The position numbers were made by a program, and so were the translations under genes. Below are positions 1 through 7,856 of a DNA stretch of 19,927 nucleotides, piece by piece. Source of the DNA: an uncultured Spirochaetales bacterium (lineage in GTDB: Bacteria; Spirochaetota; Spirochaetia; Sphaerochaetales; Sphaerochaetaceae); NCBI GenBank assembly GCA_945947045.1, contig CAMEXG010000013.1, positions 1 through 19,927 on the forward strand, read 5' to 3'. Position 1 is the first letter of the stretch. Every line of letters begins with the position of its first letter. Below the pieces are notes generated by a model that worked only from the letters and a program-made list of their open reading frames with translations, did not search any database and was not told the DNA's origin.

Positions 1-192
1 GTATCTACTTATAAATGGTTTGTTGATGGTGTGGAGCAGACAGAAACTGCAATTGACACAAATGGATATCTGACATATAAACCAACTACAGCTAAGACTT
101 ATACCATTACTTATATGTTCTTAGATGGTACCAGTTATAATACTATTAGTGGAAACTATTATTTGACAGTGACTTCTGGTTCTAATCATTAA
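1..192 (+). CDS. C-terminal fragment of a secreted/surface protein with an Ig- or PKD-like repeat
   Basis: The first frame is open from the window edge to a TAA at 190-192 and encodes 63 residues with no start, so this is the 3' end of a longer gene. It begins VSTYKWFVDGVEQ and is rich in Thr, Tyr, Ser and Asn, with alternating beta-strand-like segments (YKWFVDG, YLTYKP, YTITYMF, YYLTVTSGS). A 'W-x-V/L-D-G' strand followed later by 'T-Y-x-I-T-Y' is the usual look of Ig-like/PKD domains in bacterial surface or extracytoplasmic proteins. The polypeptide ends in TSGSNH, with no anchor or sorting signal in the visible part. A strong terminator follows 17 bases later. The domain family is inferred from pattern only, and nothing can be said about the missing N-terminal part. 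Confidence 0.7.
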   Translation, partial: VSTYKWFVDGVEQTETAIDTNGYLTYKPTTAKTYTITYMFLDGTSYNTISGNYYLTVTSGSNH

Positions 193-206
193 GTTATATA
201 TTCCCT

Positions 207-242
207 AGGCCTGTGCTATTAAGCATGGGCTTTGTCTTTTTA
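207..242 (+). terminator. Intrinsic terminator after the surface-protein fragment
   Basis: A nine-pair stem (209-217 with 222-230, two G-T wobbles, loop ATTA) is followed directly by the T-rich run TTTGTCTTTTT. It closes the upstream gene and separates it from the GIY-YIG/nagA pair. Confidence 0.8.
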
Positions 243-313
243 TAGATTAGTTTGCTCTTTTAGTTGAGAGAGTATGTTTAAGAGTTTAAACTTGATTGAT
301 GTAGGAGATTATC

Positions 314-973
314 ATGAGTGAAATCAAAGGGGTAATTTATATCCTTACCAATCCAAGCTTTCCTGAATATGTAAAGATTGGATATGCAAAAGATATTGAG
401 CAGAGACTTCTTCAGCTTAATAGAAGTGAGACAATACCTTTTGCTTTCCGTGTATATGCTACATATGATGTTGTTACACCTCTCTCTGATTTGATTCTGC
501 ATGATCTAATCGATGGTCTAAATCCTGACTTGAGAGCTATAGAGACTTTTAATGGAAAGAAGCGGACTAGGGAGTTTTATGAGATGACTCCAGAATATGC
601 ATATAATATTCTTTCTTCTATTGCTAAGCTGAGCGGAACAGAATCGAGGCTGAAGAGAATAAAGCCTGAAGGGCATGAAGTAGAAGATATTAAGATGGCT
701 GAAGAAGCTGAGAAAGCTTATCGCAGAGGTCCTTTTACCTTTTCTTCTGTTGGCATTAATCCCGGCGAAATAATATCTTTTGTTCCTGATCTTAGCATTA
801 CGGCTACTGTTGTTGATGATAAACATATTCGTATTGGGGAAACTGTTACTTCACTATCAGGAGCTGCAAAAAGCATTCTCCATAAGAATGCTCTGCAAGG
901 GCCAAAGTATTGGTCTTATAATGGTAGAATACTTGATGATATAAGAACGGAAAAGGAAAACGGAGGTTTTTGA
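314..973 (+). CDS. GIY-YIG nuclease family protein (T5orf172 type) with C-terminal DUF4357-like region
   Basis: This gene encodes 219 residues; the ATG follows a good ribosome site (GTAGGAG at 301-307). Residues 6-105 match the T5orf172/MUG113 branch of GIY-YIG proteins: GVIYILTNP as the first strand, YVKIGYAKDIEQRLLQL (19-35) as the second strand plus helix with the conserved Arg31, and REFYE near residue 86 supplying a Glu in the usual metal-binding position. A charged helix linker (about 120-138) leads to a second domain (about 150-212). Its SLSGAAKSIL...GPKYWSYNG pattern resembles the DUF4357/RAMA-like modules found with phage or restriction-associated nucleases. Domain calls are family recognition and no function is proven. 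The gene overlaps nagA by one base (TGATG), so the two are translationally coupled, an odd pairing for a putative nuclease. Confidence 0.75.
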   Translation: MSEIKGVIYILTNPSFPEYVKIGYAKDIEQRLLQLNRSETIPFAFRVYATYDVVTPLSDLILHDLIDGLNPDLRAIETFNGKKRTREFYEMTPEYAYNILSSIAKLSGTESRLKRIKPEGHEVEDIKMAEEAEKAYRRGPFTFSSVGINPGEIISFVPDLSITATVVDDKHIRIGETVTSLSGAAKSILHKNALQGPKYWSYNGRILDDIRTEKENGGF

Positions 974-2136
974 TGAAGATTACTAATGCTCGTATTGTAC
1001 TCTTGGATAGAGTCATTGAGAATGGAACAATAGAAATTGAGAATGAGAGAATAGTAGGAATAAGAGAGGGCGTTGAGAAAGACAGCGATATTGATGCCGG
1101 TGGAAAGTATCTTGCCCCAGGGATTGTGGACTTACATACCCACGGCTCAGGTGGCTTCGATTTCATGGATGGTGAAGAGAGCGATATTCATGGAGCAGCA
1201 CATGCTCTTGCTAAATTTGGCACTACTTGTTGTCTGCCGACGACTCTTACTTCATCAGACGAAGAGCTTTTCGCTTTCTTAGATAACCTAAAAAAAGCTC
1301 AGAAGAATAGGAGTAATAATGAGTGCAGGATGCCAGGAGCACACTTAGAAGGTCCCTATTTCAATATGGACCAGAAAGGTGCTCAGGATCCTAGGTACAT
1401 TATTCCTCCTAAGAAAGAACATTATATGAAAGTCCTTGAGAAGGCTGATGGCAATATCAAGAGATGGTCAGTTGCTCCTGAAGTCGATGGAGCTATGGAG
1501 TTTATTAAAGATGTATCAAAGATGGGTGTGGTAATATCAGGAGGGCACACAAAAGCTGATTTCGATACTGTAGGTAAGGCAGTAGAGAATGGCATGACGA
1601 TGCTTACTCATTACTATAGCGCCATGTCCAGTATGATCAAGAAGGGTAGCTGGAAGATTCTTGGAGATACGGAAGCAGGCTTCTACTTTGATGAACTTAC
1701 TGTTGAGCTTATCTCTGATGGCTGCCATATTCCAGAGAACCTATTGAAGCTTATCTTTAAGCTTAAAGATAGAGACCATATCATTGGGATATCAGACAGC
1801 ATGAGAGGCGCAGGCTTTGAAAGTGGCGATAGTATTCTTGGTCCTAAGAATAATGGTACTCCTGTTGTAATTGAGGATGGAGTTGCGAAGCTATCTGATA
1901 GATCCTGCTTTGCCGGATCTATTGCTACAGGCATCAGGCTTGTAAAGACATTGGCGACTCTTGCTGAAGAGAATATGGTTTCTGTATTCAAGACTGTTTC
2001 TTATAACCCAGCACGTATTATCGGCATGGAAAAAGAAATAGGAAGCTTGGAAGAGGGCAAATACGCTGACTTTATTATCTTTGATGATGAATATAAATTA
2101 GACAGTGTCTATATTTCGGGAGAAAAAGTCAGATAA
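973..2136 (+). CDS. nagA: N-acetylglucosamine-6-phosphate deacetylase
   Basis: NagA removes the acetyl group from GlcNAc-6-phosphate in the cytoplasm to give glucosamine-6-phosphate, feeding amino-sugar catabolism and cell-wall recycling. The 387-residue product has the amidohydrolase-fold landmarks in order: PGIVDLHTHGSGGFDFMDG (49-67, H55/H57), GAHLEGPYF with metal ligand E126, SGGHT with H192, LTHYYSAMSSM with H213, ISDGCHIP (248-254), GISDSM with catalytic D275, and the C-terminal NPARIIGM...GSLEEGKYADFIIFD. Spacing matches the E. coli enzyme (E131, H195, H216, D273), although LTHLFNAM is replaced by LTHYYSAM. I chose the ATG at 973 because GGAGG at 962-966 sits 6 bases upstream; a TTG at 970 would be too close. 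It overlaps the GIY-YIG stop by one base. No nagB is nearby. Confidence 0.95.
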   Translation: MKITNARIVLLDRVIENGTIEIENERIVGIREGVEKDSDIDAGGKYLAPGIVDLHTHGSGGFDFMDGEESDIHGAAHALAKFGTTCCLPTTLTSSDEELFAFLDNLKKAQKNRSNNECRMPGAHLEGPYFNMDQKGAQDPRYIIPPKKEHYMKVLEKADGNIKRWSVAPEVDGAMEFIKDVSKMGVVISGGHTKADFDTVGKAVENGMTMLTHYYSAMSSMIKKGSWKILGDTEAGFYFDELTVELISDGCHIPENLLKLIFKLKDRDHIIGISDSMRGAGFESGDSILGPKNNGTPVVIEDGVAKLSDRSCFAGSIATGIRLVKTLATLAEENMVSVFKTVSYNPARIIGMEKEIGSLEEGKYADFIIFDDEYKLDSVYISGEKVR

Positions 2137-2199
2137 TTCCCTACTTTCTTTTTCCTTATCTTTGGAATTGTTTGCCATAATCAAAGAATTCTAATATTC

Positions 2200-2205
2200 T
2201 ATAAT
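2200..2205 (+). promoter_or_regulatory. Possible -10 box for the outer-membrane protein cluster
   Basis: A perfect TATAAT lies 19 bases before the TTG start at 2224, with no convincing -35 at 16-18 bases (TTGCCA at 2172-2177 is 22 bases away). If used, the leader would be only about a dozen bases. The 87-base gap after nagA could equally be read through. Confidence 0.35.
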
Positions 2206-2223
2206 GGTTTTCTGGGGGATAAG

Positions 2224-3381
2224 TTGCCAAAGAATATAAAGATACTTGCTACACTCTTAGTGGTTTTAATATTAATCATACAAGGTGCTACAGCTGCCGA
2301 TGATACTTTTAAAGAATCTATTACAGGTAGCAGCGGTGGACTGAGTATAGGGGAGGGAGTATTTCCATTCTCCCTCTCTTGGTCCAAGAATAAAGATATT
2401 ACCCTATTAGATGAAGACGAGTTTGATAAAGCTCACCTTGTCTTCTCTTTCTCTTCTTCTGTCACAAGAGATAGAGACTATGGGTATGACTTAAAGACAG
2501 GATCTCCTTCTTGGGATAAACAAGATGCCTCCTCTTGGACAGATAACAATGATGCATATTACTTTAAGCCTTCTGCTTCTATTTCTATTTCTCTATCACA
2601 GAAATTTGAGAAATGGACACTTAAGGGGAGTCTTAACACCAAGTATTCCCACTTGATGGAAGACTTAGTCAGCACTGTTCCCTCTTCTCTCTATTTTGTA
2701 AATAGCGACGGCTCCCTTAAATATAATGATAAAGACGCCGTTGCCGCTTATCCTTGGCTATATGGAGAGAGAAACAACTTTACAACTTCTCTTGGCTTCA
2801 CTCTTTCTAGATCCTATATAGTAGAGGGGCTGGACAGTATGAACGTGTCGGTGGGAGTTGAGATGGGGCCATGGTGGATGCTTAACTCCATCTCCAACGG
2901 TAATAGGCTCAGCGACTACTATAGAATAAGTGGAACAGCAGGGGAAAGCGTTAAGATTAAAGACACCCAGCAGTCAATTAACCTGAGATGGCTTAATATT
3001 ACTGCTTCCCACTCCAACTCTTTCTCTTATACCTTCGGTAAGATAGTTCCAAAAGAGAAGTTGAACTCAAATAGACTGAAGGGTGTTATTTCAGATACGC
3101 TTTCCTTAAGCTTCGCCGGCCCTCAGCTTTATGATGCCTCCACATCTATTTCAGCTTCTATCTCTCTTAATAACTCACTATATTTCGGGCAGGTGGCGAA
3201 TATGAAGAATAGCGGCTTCTATTATTCATATGTGTCCTATCTTTCTTTATCAGGGAACTTAAATCTCTTTGGTCTTATATCATTCTCTGTTACTGGAACA
3301 AGGTACTTGTCTCAAGGTCTTGGTTCCTCCAATGCTCTCTGGAGTGCCAGCGGAGAAGTATATATGAGTATTAATTTGTAG
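2224..3381 (+). CDS. Putative outer-membrane beta-barrel protein, first of four
   Basis: I do not recognise a family. The 385-residue product starts with a clear Sec signal peptide (PKNIKILATLLVVLILIIQGATA, cleavage likely after A25) and is then dominated by alternating polar/hydrophobic stretches, for example STSISASISLNNSLYFG and LISFSVTGTRYL, typical of amphipathic beta-strands. It ends with a strand-like SGEVYMSINL. Aromatic residues cluster at strand ends, and no cytoplasmic-enzyme motif or transmembrane helix follows the signal peptide. This suggests an outer-membrane barrel. The start is a TTG preceded by GGGGGAT at 2214-2220; no in-frame ATG fits the signal peptide. It is followed 10 bases later by a second protein of the same style, so the four form one transcription unit. 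Substrate and function are unknown. Confidence 0.65.
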   Translation: MPKNIKILATLLVVLILIIQGATAADDTFKESITGSSGGLSIGEGVFPFSLSWSKNKDITLLDEDEFDKAHLVFSFSSSVTRDRDYGYDLKTGSPSWDKQDASSWTDNNDAYYFKPSASISISLSQKFEKWTLKGSLNTKYSHLMEDLVSTVPSSLYFVNSDGSLKYNDKDAVAAYPWLYGERNNFTTSLGFTLSRSYIVEGLDSMNVSVGVEMGPWWMLNSISNGNRLSDYYRISGTAGESVKIKDTQQSINLRWLNITASHSNSFSYTFGKIVPKEKLNSNRLKGVISDTLSLSFAGPQLYDASTSISASISLNNSLYFGQVANMKNSGFYYSYVSYLSLSGNLNLFGLISFSVTGTRYLSQGLGSSNALWSASGEVYMSINL

Positions 3382-3391
3382 GAGGAAAAGT

Positions 3392-4588
3392 ATGAAAGTA
3401 ATTAAAAAAACAATAGTCATCGCCTTAATCCTCTTACTATCTTTCTCGCTTTCAGCCGTATCATTCTCAAAGTCACTCTTGAATGTATATAGCGATTCTC
3501 ACCTTATTTCCAATAGTGGCAACAGAGGATACCTTGGAGGCTTCTTTCCTTTGGAAGCCGATTATGTATATAAAGTCACACCATCGAAAGCGATGACTGA
3601 TAATGGAATATCAGTGAATCTAAATCTCTCCTCAGGAATTAAAGAGAGACTATTGAAAGTATCTCCAGAGAGCGGAGAGATCCTCTCACGTGGCAGAAAG
3701 GAATCTATGTATCAAGTGCATTATATATATGCTGACATAGATATATCCAAGGCAATTATTGAAGAGCCATATATGAGTGAAGACATTCTTGCGCTTCATT
3801 TCTCTTTTCTTGCTGATTACGAGAATTCTTATGAGCGTTTTGACTGGCTGAGTAACCCTATTAATAATAATGGTGTCTTCAGCGAGTTTAATACTCTATC
3901 TAACACATTTGAAGAGAAATACAACTCATACTCCTATGTTCCGGAACTCGGTGGAAACAGGAGAGTTAAGAACACTGGCTTCGGAGTTGGAGTGGTATTT
4001 AATTTCAAAGAAGAGAAAGAGATGACAAAAGACGGCATATGGGGAAGCTTGAAAGGAAATTATATGCCTTCCTGGATGCCTTTCAATGATAAAAAAGGCT
4101 CCGACTATTTTTCTATTAATCTAAATGCAGGATTTGCTATGACACTCTTGGAGATAAGCCAGATGTCATTCGGTCCATCAAGAGGCCTTGATGCCTTATC
4201 TATCTATGTAGAGACAGAGTTTGACTTTGTTGGTGCTTGGGGTAAGAACATTCCGCAAATGGCTGTAGAAAGAAGAATATGGGGCTCCTTTGTTCCCTCT
4301 TCCCATATGATCGCCACCAATACCACAGCTCTCGTTATAAAGGGATATCAGATATATAAGGATCTCTATCCGTCTGTCTCAGTCTTCTCTGACATGGCTT
4401 TTGCCTTTGGCGGAGGAATTAACGGCGCAGAGGGTGGAACAGGTTTTATCGGAAGCCTGGGAGCTAGAATAGACTTCAATATTTTCTCCATGTTCTCTCT
4501 CTATGGAGAGATAGGGTATGTTTATAAAGACCTCTATGACTATAACCCTGGCCTTCGTTATGCATTGGGTGCAAAAGTGAGGATATGA
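3392..4588 (+). CDS. Putative outer-membrane beta-barrel protein, second of four
   Basis: The 398-residue product starts at an ATG with an excellent AGGAGG site right after the previous stop. The N-terminus (MKVIKKTIVIALILLLSFSL) is a signal peptide, with cleavage probably near SLSA-VSFS. The mature part has a long polar region (about residues 25-190) rich in Asn, Ser, Tyr and Glu. Repeated strand-like segments follow, including FSINLNAGFAMTLLEI, LSIYVETEFDFVGAWG, GFIGSLGARIDFNIFSMF and SLYGEIGYVYKDLYDY, closing with LRYALGAKVRI, a plausible last barrel strand. No known family is recognised; outer-membrane placement is inferred from signal peptide plus strand periodicity. It is spaced by a single base from the next gene, indicating one polycistronic message. 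It may form a surface complex with its neighbours, but nothing in the sequence shows this directly. Confidence 0.65.
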   Translation: MKVIKKTIVIALILLLSFSLSAVSFSKSLLNVYSDSHLISNSGNRGYLGGFFPLEADYVYKVTPSKAMTDNGISVNLNLSSGIKERLLKVSPESGEILSRGRKESMYQVHYIYADIDISKAIIEEPYMSEDILALHFSFLADYENSYERFDWLSNPINNNGVFSEFNTLSNTFEEKYNSYSYVPELGGNRRVKNTGFGVGVVFNFKEEKEMTKDGIWGSLKGNYMPSWMPFNDKKGSDYFSINLNAGFAMTLLEISQMSFGPSRGLDALSIYVETEFDFVGAWGKNIPQMAVERRIWGSFVPSSHMIATNTTALVIKGYQIYKDLYPSVSVFSDMAFAFGGGINGAEGGTGFIGSLGARIDFNIFSMFSLYGEIGYVYKDLYDYNPGLRYALGAKVRI

Positions 4589-4589
4589 T

Positions 4590-5207
4590 ATGAAAAAGAT
4601 AGTTATATTATTTTTACTTCTCTCTCTAGTATTCTCTTCACTCTTTGCAGCCGATAATGCCCAGAACTACGATACTATTTCGCTATATGTCCATGGCACG
4701 GTAATGGCTGACGCCTTTACTTCTTCCTTCACTCTTCCTGAGAAAGCGAACCACGCAGATAGAGAAGGTGTCGCTATTAAGGTTGGCTTAGACGCGTTTA
4801 AGAACGAAGATCTGGGAGCAAAGTTCGGTTTTACTTCAGACCTTAATTTCGGCATTCCTTTTAGAAGTGTCGGAGATGATTTCAACTACGGTAAGAGACC
4901 ATATTTAGGCTTATCTTGTGGAATGATCTTTCGTTCCCGACCTTGGGATTATATAGATATATCTCTGGGAGTAAAAGGTGTAATCTCAACCCTCGATTAT
5001 GAGTCTATTAGTCTTGGTTACTCTCTTGAACCTCAGGCCGATATTTACTTTGATGACTCTATTTATCTTAAAGTCTCTCTCAGCTTCGGCTCTGATTTCG
5101 TTAGATTCCCATTTAATGGAGATTACTTCTTAGAGAGAAGTAACCTGCCGTCCCGTTTCTCCTTGGGTCTGGGATGTGGTTATGCTTTCGGAGGGTACTC
5201 AAAATGA
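4590..5207 (+). CDS. Putative outer-membrane beta-barrel protein, third of four
   Basis: This 205-residue protein begins with the signal peptide MKKIVILFLLLSLVFSSLFA, cleaved probably before ADNAQN. The mature chain of about 185 residues shows alternating strands with turns: TISLYVHGTVMADAF, GAKFGFTSDLNFGIPF, YLGLSCGMIFRS, YIDISLGVKGVIS and SIYLKVSLSFGSDFV, ending RFSLGLGCGYAFGGYSK. Its size would suit an eight-stranded barrel of the OmpA/OmpX size class, but I see no diagnostic motif of that family. The ATG follows the previous stop by one base, and the stop overlaps the next ATG (ATGA). Coupling at both ends argues that fixed ratios of these proteins are made together. Function is unknown. 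Confidence 0.65.
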   Translation: MKKIVILFLLLSLVFSSLFAADNAQNYDTISLYVHGTVMADAFTSSFTLPEKANHADREGVAIKVGLDAFKNEDLGAKFGFTSDLNFGIPFRSVGDDFNYGKRPYLGLSCGMIFRSRPWDYIDISLGVKGVISTLDYESISLGYSLEPQADIYFDDSIYLKVSLSFGSDFVRFPFNGDYFLERSNLPSRFSLGLGCGYAFGGYSK

Positions 5208-5914
5208 AGAAACGAATCCTTATTCTCCTTTTTACTCTTCTATTTCTTGTCTCTCCTCTTATTACCCGTCCTCAGTTCTTCTTCATAGGAGGAGTAGAGT
5301 GGGGTAAACTTTACCCAGGAGAGAATGAGAAAGAAGTACTAAGCCTTAACAACAGGTTCAATGTCAGTGGGGAAGGCGCATATATCTCTCACTTTGTTCC
5401 GTCTATTGAAGCAACATATATCCCTGTTGCAGATATTGGCTTAGGTTTAACAGCTAGCATTGGTTATGGTGGAATACTTGGATTTAATAATGGCAGCGAC
5501 TCCATCACTGCTACTACCACAGGTTTACTTGGCTTTCTCAACGATAGCCTGCTGGACGCTTCTTGCGGCATAAGATATATGACAGTGATGGCAAAAGATA
5601 GATATCTCTCTTTTAATGCTTATGCTCTCTATAACTATAGTCGTTATAAGTTGATAAAAAAGAACGCAGGTATAGAGTACGGAAAGAGAGGAGAAGGGGA
5701 ATACTCTTCTTTTAGCCAGCACTCTGTTTCTCTAGGTGTGGGTCTCATGGAGCGTTATGACGCTTACTACTTTAAATTAGACTTAAGCGCCCAGAAGCCT
5801 TTAGACTTCTCTAATGGCTTGGATTCTCTCTCTTCCAGTGGCTGGAGAATAACCATGAGTGCAAAGTTTGGCGTGGTATTCACTATTCTTAATGAAAACG
5901 AGTTTATGAGGTGA
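5204..5914 (+). CDS. Putative outer-membrane beta-barrel protein, fourth of four
   Basis: I place the start at the ATG at 5204, inside the ATGA overlap with the upstream stop and 8 bases after GGAGGG (5190-5195). An in-frame ATG at 5174 lies inside the upstream gene and would prepend ten residues unlike a signal peptide. The 236-residue product begins MKKRILILLFTLLFLVSPLI, a signal peptide. It continues with strand-like segments such as PVADIGLGLTASIGYGGIL, CGIRYMTVMAKDRYLSFNAYALYNYSRY and HSVSLGVGLMERYDAYYFKLDLSAQ, ending WRITMSAKFGVVFTILNENEFMR. Tyr/aromatic girdles and Gly-rich turns fit a small outer-membrane barrel. No family is recognised. It is followed three bases later by the YhcH-like gene. 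Confidence 0.65.
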   Translation: MKKRILILLFTLLFLVSPLITRPQFFFIGGVEWGKLYPGENEKEVLSLNNRFNVSGEGAYISHFVPSIEATYIPVADIGLGLTASIGYGGILGFNNGSDSITATTTGLLGFLNDSLLDASCGIRYMTVMAKDRYLSFNAYALYNYSRYKLIKKNAGIEYGKRGEGEYSSFSQHSVSLGVGLMERYDAYYFKLDLSAQKPLDFSNGLDSLSSSGWRITMSAKFGVVFTILNENEFMR

Positions 5915-5917
5915 GAT

Positions 5918-6295
5918 GTGTTAATCTTTGATGTACTTAATGAGCTGGAAGCATACTCCAGTGTTATTCCACATATGGATGATGTTATTTCCGTTATGGA
6001 TCACTCTAAGCCCTATGACGATGACAACGGTGAATATAAGTGCAGGGAGAAGGGTGAAACCAGATATAAAGTATCAGCACACTTATCCAGTGAGAAAGGT
6101 TTTCCAGGAGAAAACTTTCCTTCTCACACAGTATTGGAGATAGTGCTGGAAGGCGAAGAGATGGTTTCTCTAGATAACTCTGTGTTTAAGCTTTCTCCCG
6201 GTAGATTCCTCGCCTACTCAGGAGACGCAGAAATAAAGAGAGGCGTTATGTGCTCTACTCCTGTGGCTTTTAAAACTGTAAGGTTTATTCTATAG
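5918..6295 (+). CDS. Divergent, short YhcH/YjgK/YiaL-family (DUF386) cupin-like protein
   Basis: The 125-residue product begins MLIFDVLNELEAY, which matches the usual N-terminal 'M-I-F-D-x-L' of the YhcH/YjgK/YiaL family. It keeps the central strand as SHTVLEIVLEGEE (69-81), corresponding to the family's H-R-K-Y-I-D-I-Q-x-x-x-x-G-E-E, and ends VAFKTVRFIL like the usual 'VKKVVFKI' strand. Members in E. coli nan and ebg loci act on sugar anomers, and YhcH is linked to sialic acid use. This copy is about 25 residues shorter than usual, and the Glu before the conserved His is replaced. Its activity is therefore uncertain. The start is GTG after GAGGTG; the nearby ATG at 5916 is out of frame and stops at once. 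Location downstream of nagA and the barrel genes hints at an amino-sugar link. Confidence 0.6.
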   Translation: MLIFDVLNELEAYSSVIPHMDDVISVMDHSKPYDDDNGEYKCREKGETRYKVSAHLSSEKGFPGENFPSHTVLEIVLEGEEMVSLDNSVFKLSPGRFLAYSGDAEIKRGVMCSTPVAFKTVRFIL

Positions 6296-6354
6296 AGAAA
6301 AGAACGGTTGGACCAAAATAATATTTCCAAGTAATAGACGATATGTGATTATTA

Positions 6355-6374
6355 TAGGCCACGGGTGTGGCCTA
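6355..6374. terminator. Hairpin between convergent genes
   Basis: TAGGCCAC and GTGGCCTA form a perfect 8-bp stem (6355-6362 with 6367-6374) around GGGT. It lies between the ends of the YhcH-like gene (+) and araA (-). Both flanks are A/T-rich but without a clean T run, so it may act as a weak bidirectional terminator or a stabilising 3' end. Confidence 0.55.
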
Positions 6375-6389
6375 AATAAATGAGATTTA

Positions 6390-7856
6390 TTATTTGAGTT
6401 TCCATATGATATCGTTGACCAGAAGCTCTTTTTCGAAGGCTTCGAAGGTCGTATCTTCCCCGATATGAACATGCTCAATGCCCATGATTCTTGCCCAGTC
6501 ATGCATCATTGTGCTGTCTACATCGTAGCTGAGGACACTATGATGAGCACCGCCTGCAGCGATCCAGCACTCTAGCCCTGTCTTTAAGCTTGGCTTAGCT
6601 TTCCACATTACTCTGGCAACAGGCAGGTTCGGCATATCCATAATAGGCTTTATCGCTTCAATATCCTGTGTAATAAGTCTAAGTCTTCCTCCCATATCAA
6701 TGAGGGATGCGACAATAGCCTTCCCTGGCTTTCCTTCAAATACAAGACGAGCTGGATCCTTTCTATTCATGCCTATTCCCAAGTGGTGCGTCTCTATTCT
6801 TGGCTTATCAAGGGAAAGGGATGGGCATACTTCAAGCATATGGGCGCCAAGAGAGTATTCTTCCCCTTCTTTCAGGTGGTATGTGTAATCTTCCATGAAA
6901 GCAGAAGAACCATTTTCATTCTCTCCCATCGCCTTCATGACTGCTGTCATAGCCGACACCTTCCAGTCTCCTTCGCCGCCGTATCCATAGCCAAGGGACA
7001 TAAGATGCTGAGTTGCCAAGCCTGGAAGCTGTTCCATGCCATAGAGATCCTGGAAAGTATTGGAGAATGCTTTTGCTCCCTCTCTATCCATCATCTTCCT
7101 TATAGCTATCTCTTCTCTTGCTTGATACTTTATAGCATCAATGTCATCTGTGTTTATTGTGTACTCACTAGAGTAGAGTGAGAATAGAGATTCAACTTCT
7201 TCGTCCGTAACTCTATTCATCTCTTCCACTAGGTCTCCCACAGCCCATGTGTTTACTTCCCAGCCAAGAACTTTCTGTGCTTCGACTTTATCTCCTTCAG
7301 TGACTGCAACGTCCCTCATATTGTCGCCGAAGCGCATTACTCTCATATTTCTTGAAACATCGACTCCGATACATACTCTCATCCAGGAAGAAAGCCTTTT
7401 TATCAAGTCTTCATCTCTCCAGTATCCAGCGATGATCTTTCTGTTCATTCTGAGACGCGTCCCTATAAAGCCATGCTCTCTATCTCCATGGGCAGACTGA
7501 TTGAGATTCATATAATCCATATCGATCTCTTCGTTTGGAATCTCTCTATTATATTGAGTTGCAAGGTGGCAGTATGGCTTCTGGAGTTTTTCAAAACCAT
7601 CAATCCACATTTTTGAAGGAGAGAAAGTATGACACCAAGTGACAATACCCTTACATTCGTCTCTATAGTTCGCCTCCTTCATTATTTCAGTGATCTCTTT
7701 GCTGCTCTTTGCGGTCACTTTATAGATAAGTGGATATGGAAGAACCTTTGAAAGTTCTTCAGCCATCTCTTTTGCTCTTTTTTCAACAGTTCTTAGAACT
7801 TCTTCTCCATATAAAGATTGGGAACCGACAACAAACCAAAATTCTTTCTTTTCCAT
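6390..7856 (-). CDS. araA: L-arabinose isomerase
   Basis: AraA converts L-arabinose to L-ribulose in the cytoplasm, the first step of the pathway. The 488-residue length is normal (about 500 in E. coli). The sequence follows the family throughout: FWFVVGSQSLYGEE at the N-terminus, GIVTWCHTFSPSKMWI (70-85) and the substrate-region CHLATQYNREIP. Catalytic/metal residues are E295 (GGEGDWK), E322 (MEDYTYHL), H339 (GAHMLEVCPS) and H439 (GGAHHSVLS). These four correspond to E306, E333, H350 and H450 of E. coli with a constant offset of 11, so the active site is complete. It is the last gene of the kinase-araD-araA operon. Its ATG shares one base with the araD stop (TAATG), implying translational coupling. 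Confidence 0.97.
   Translation of the reverse strand: MEKKEFWFVVGSQSLYGEEVLRTVEKRAKEMAEELSKVLPYPLIYKVTAKSSKEITEIMKEANYRDECKGIVTWCHTFSPSKMWIDGFEKLQKPYCHLATQYNREIPNEEIDMDYMNLNQSAHGDREHGFIGTRLRMNRKIIAGYWRDEDLIKRLSSWMRVCIGVDVSRNMRVMRFGDNMRDVAVTEGDKVEAQKVLGWEVNTWAVGDLVEEMNRVTDEEVESLFSLYSSEYTINTDDIDAIKYQAREEIAIRKMMDREGAKAFSNTFQDLYGMEQLPGLATQHLMSLGYGYGGEGDWKVSAMTAVMKAMGENENGSSAFMEDYTYHLKEGEEYSLGAHMLEVCPSLSLDKPRIETHHLGIGMNRKDPARLVFEGKPGKAIVASLIDMGGRLRLITQDIEAIKPIMDMPNLPVARVMWKAKPSLKTGLECWIAAGGAHHSVLSYDVDSTMMHDWARIMGIEHVHIGEDTTFEAFEKELLVNDIIWKLK

Noticed and set aside
518..826. Open frames on the - strand within the GIY-YIG gene
   Set aside because: Shadows of a well-supported + strand gene with clear domains; no translation signals.
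2641..3380. LptD or LPS-assembly identity for the first barrel protein
   Set aside because: No LptD motif, cysteine pattern or N-terminal OstA domain is visible, so it was left as an unrecognised barrel.
5174..5203. Upstream ATG extending the fourth barrel protein by ten residues
   Set aside because: It lies within the previous gene and would put MWLCFRRVLK ahead of a clean signal peptide; the ATG at 5204 has the ribosome site.
6783..7181. Open frame of 132 residues on the + strand
   Set aside because: It is antisense to araA, whose whole length is conserved; no start signal or recognisable protein pattern.
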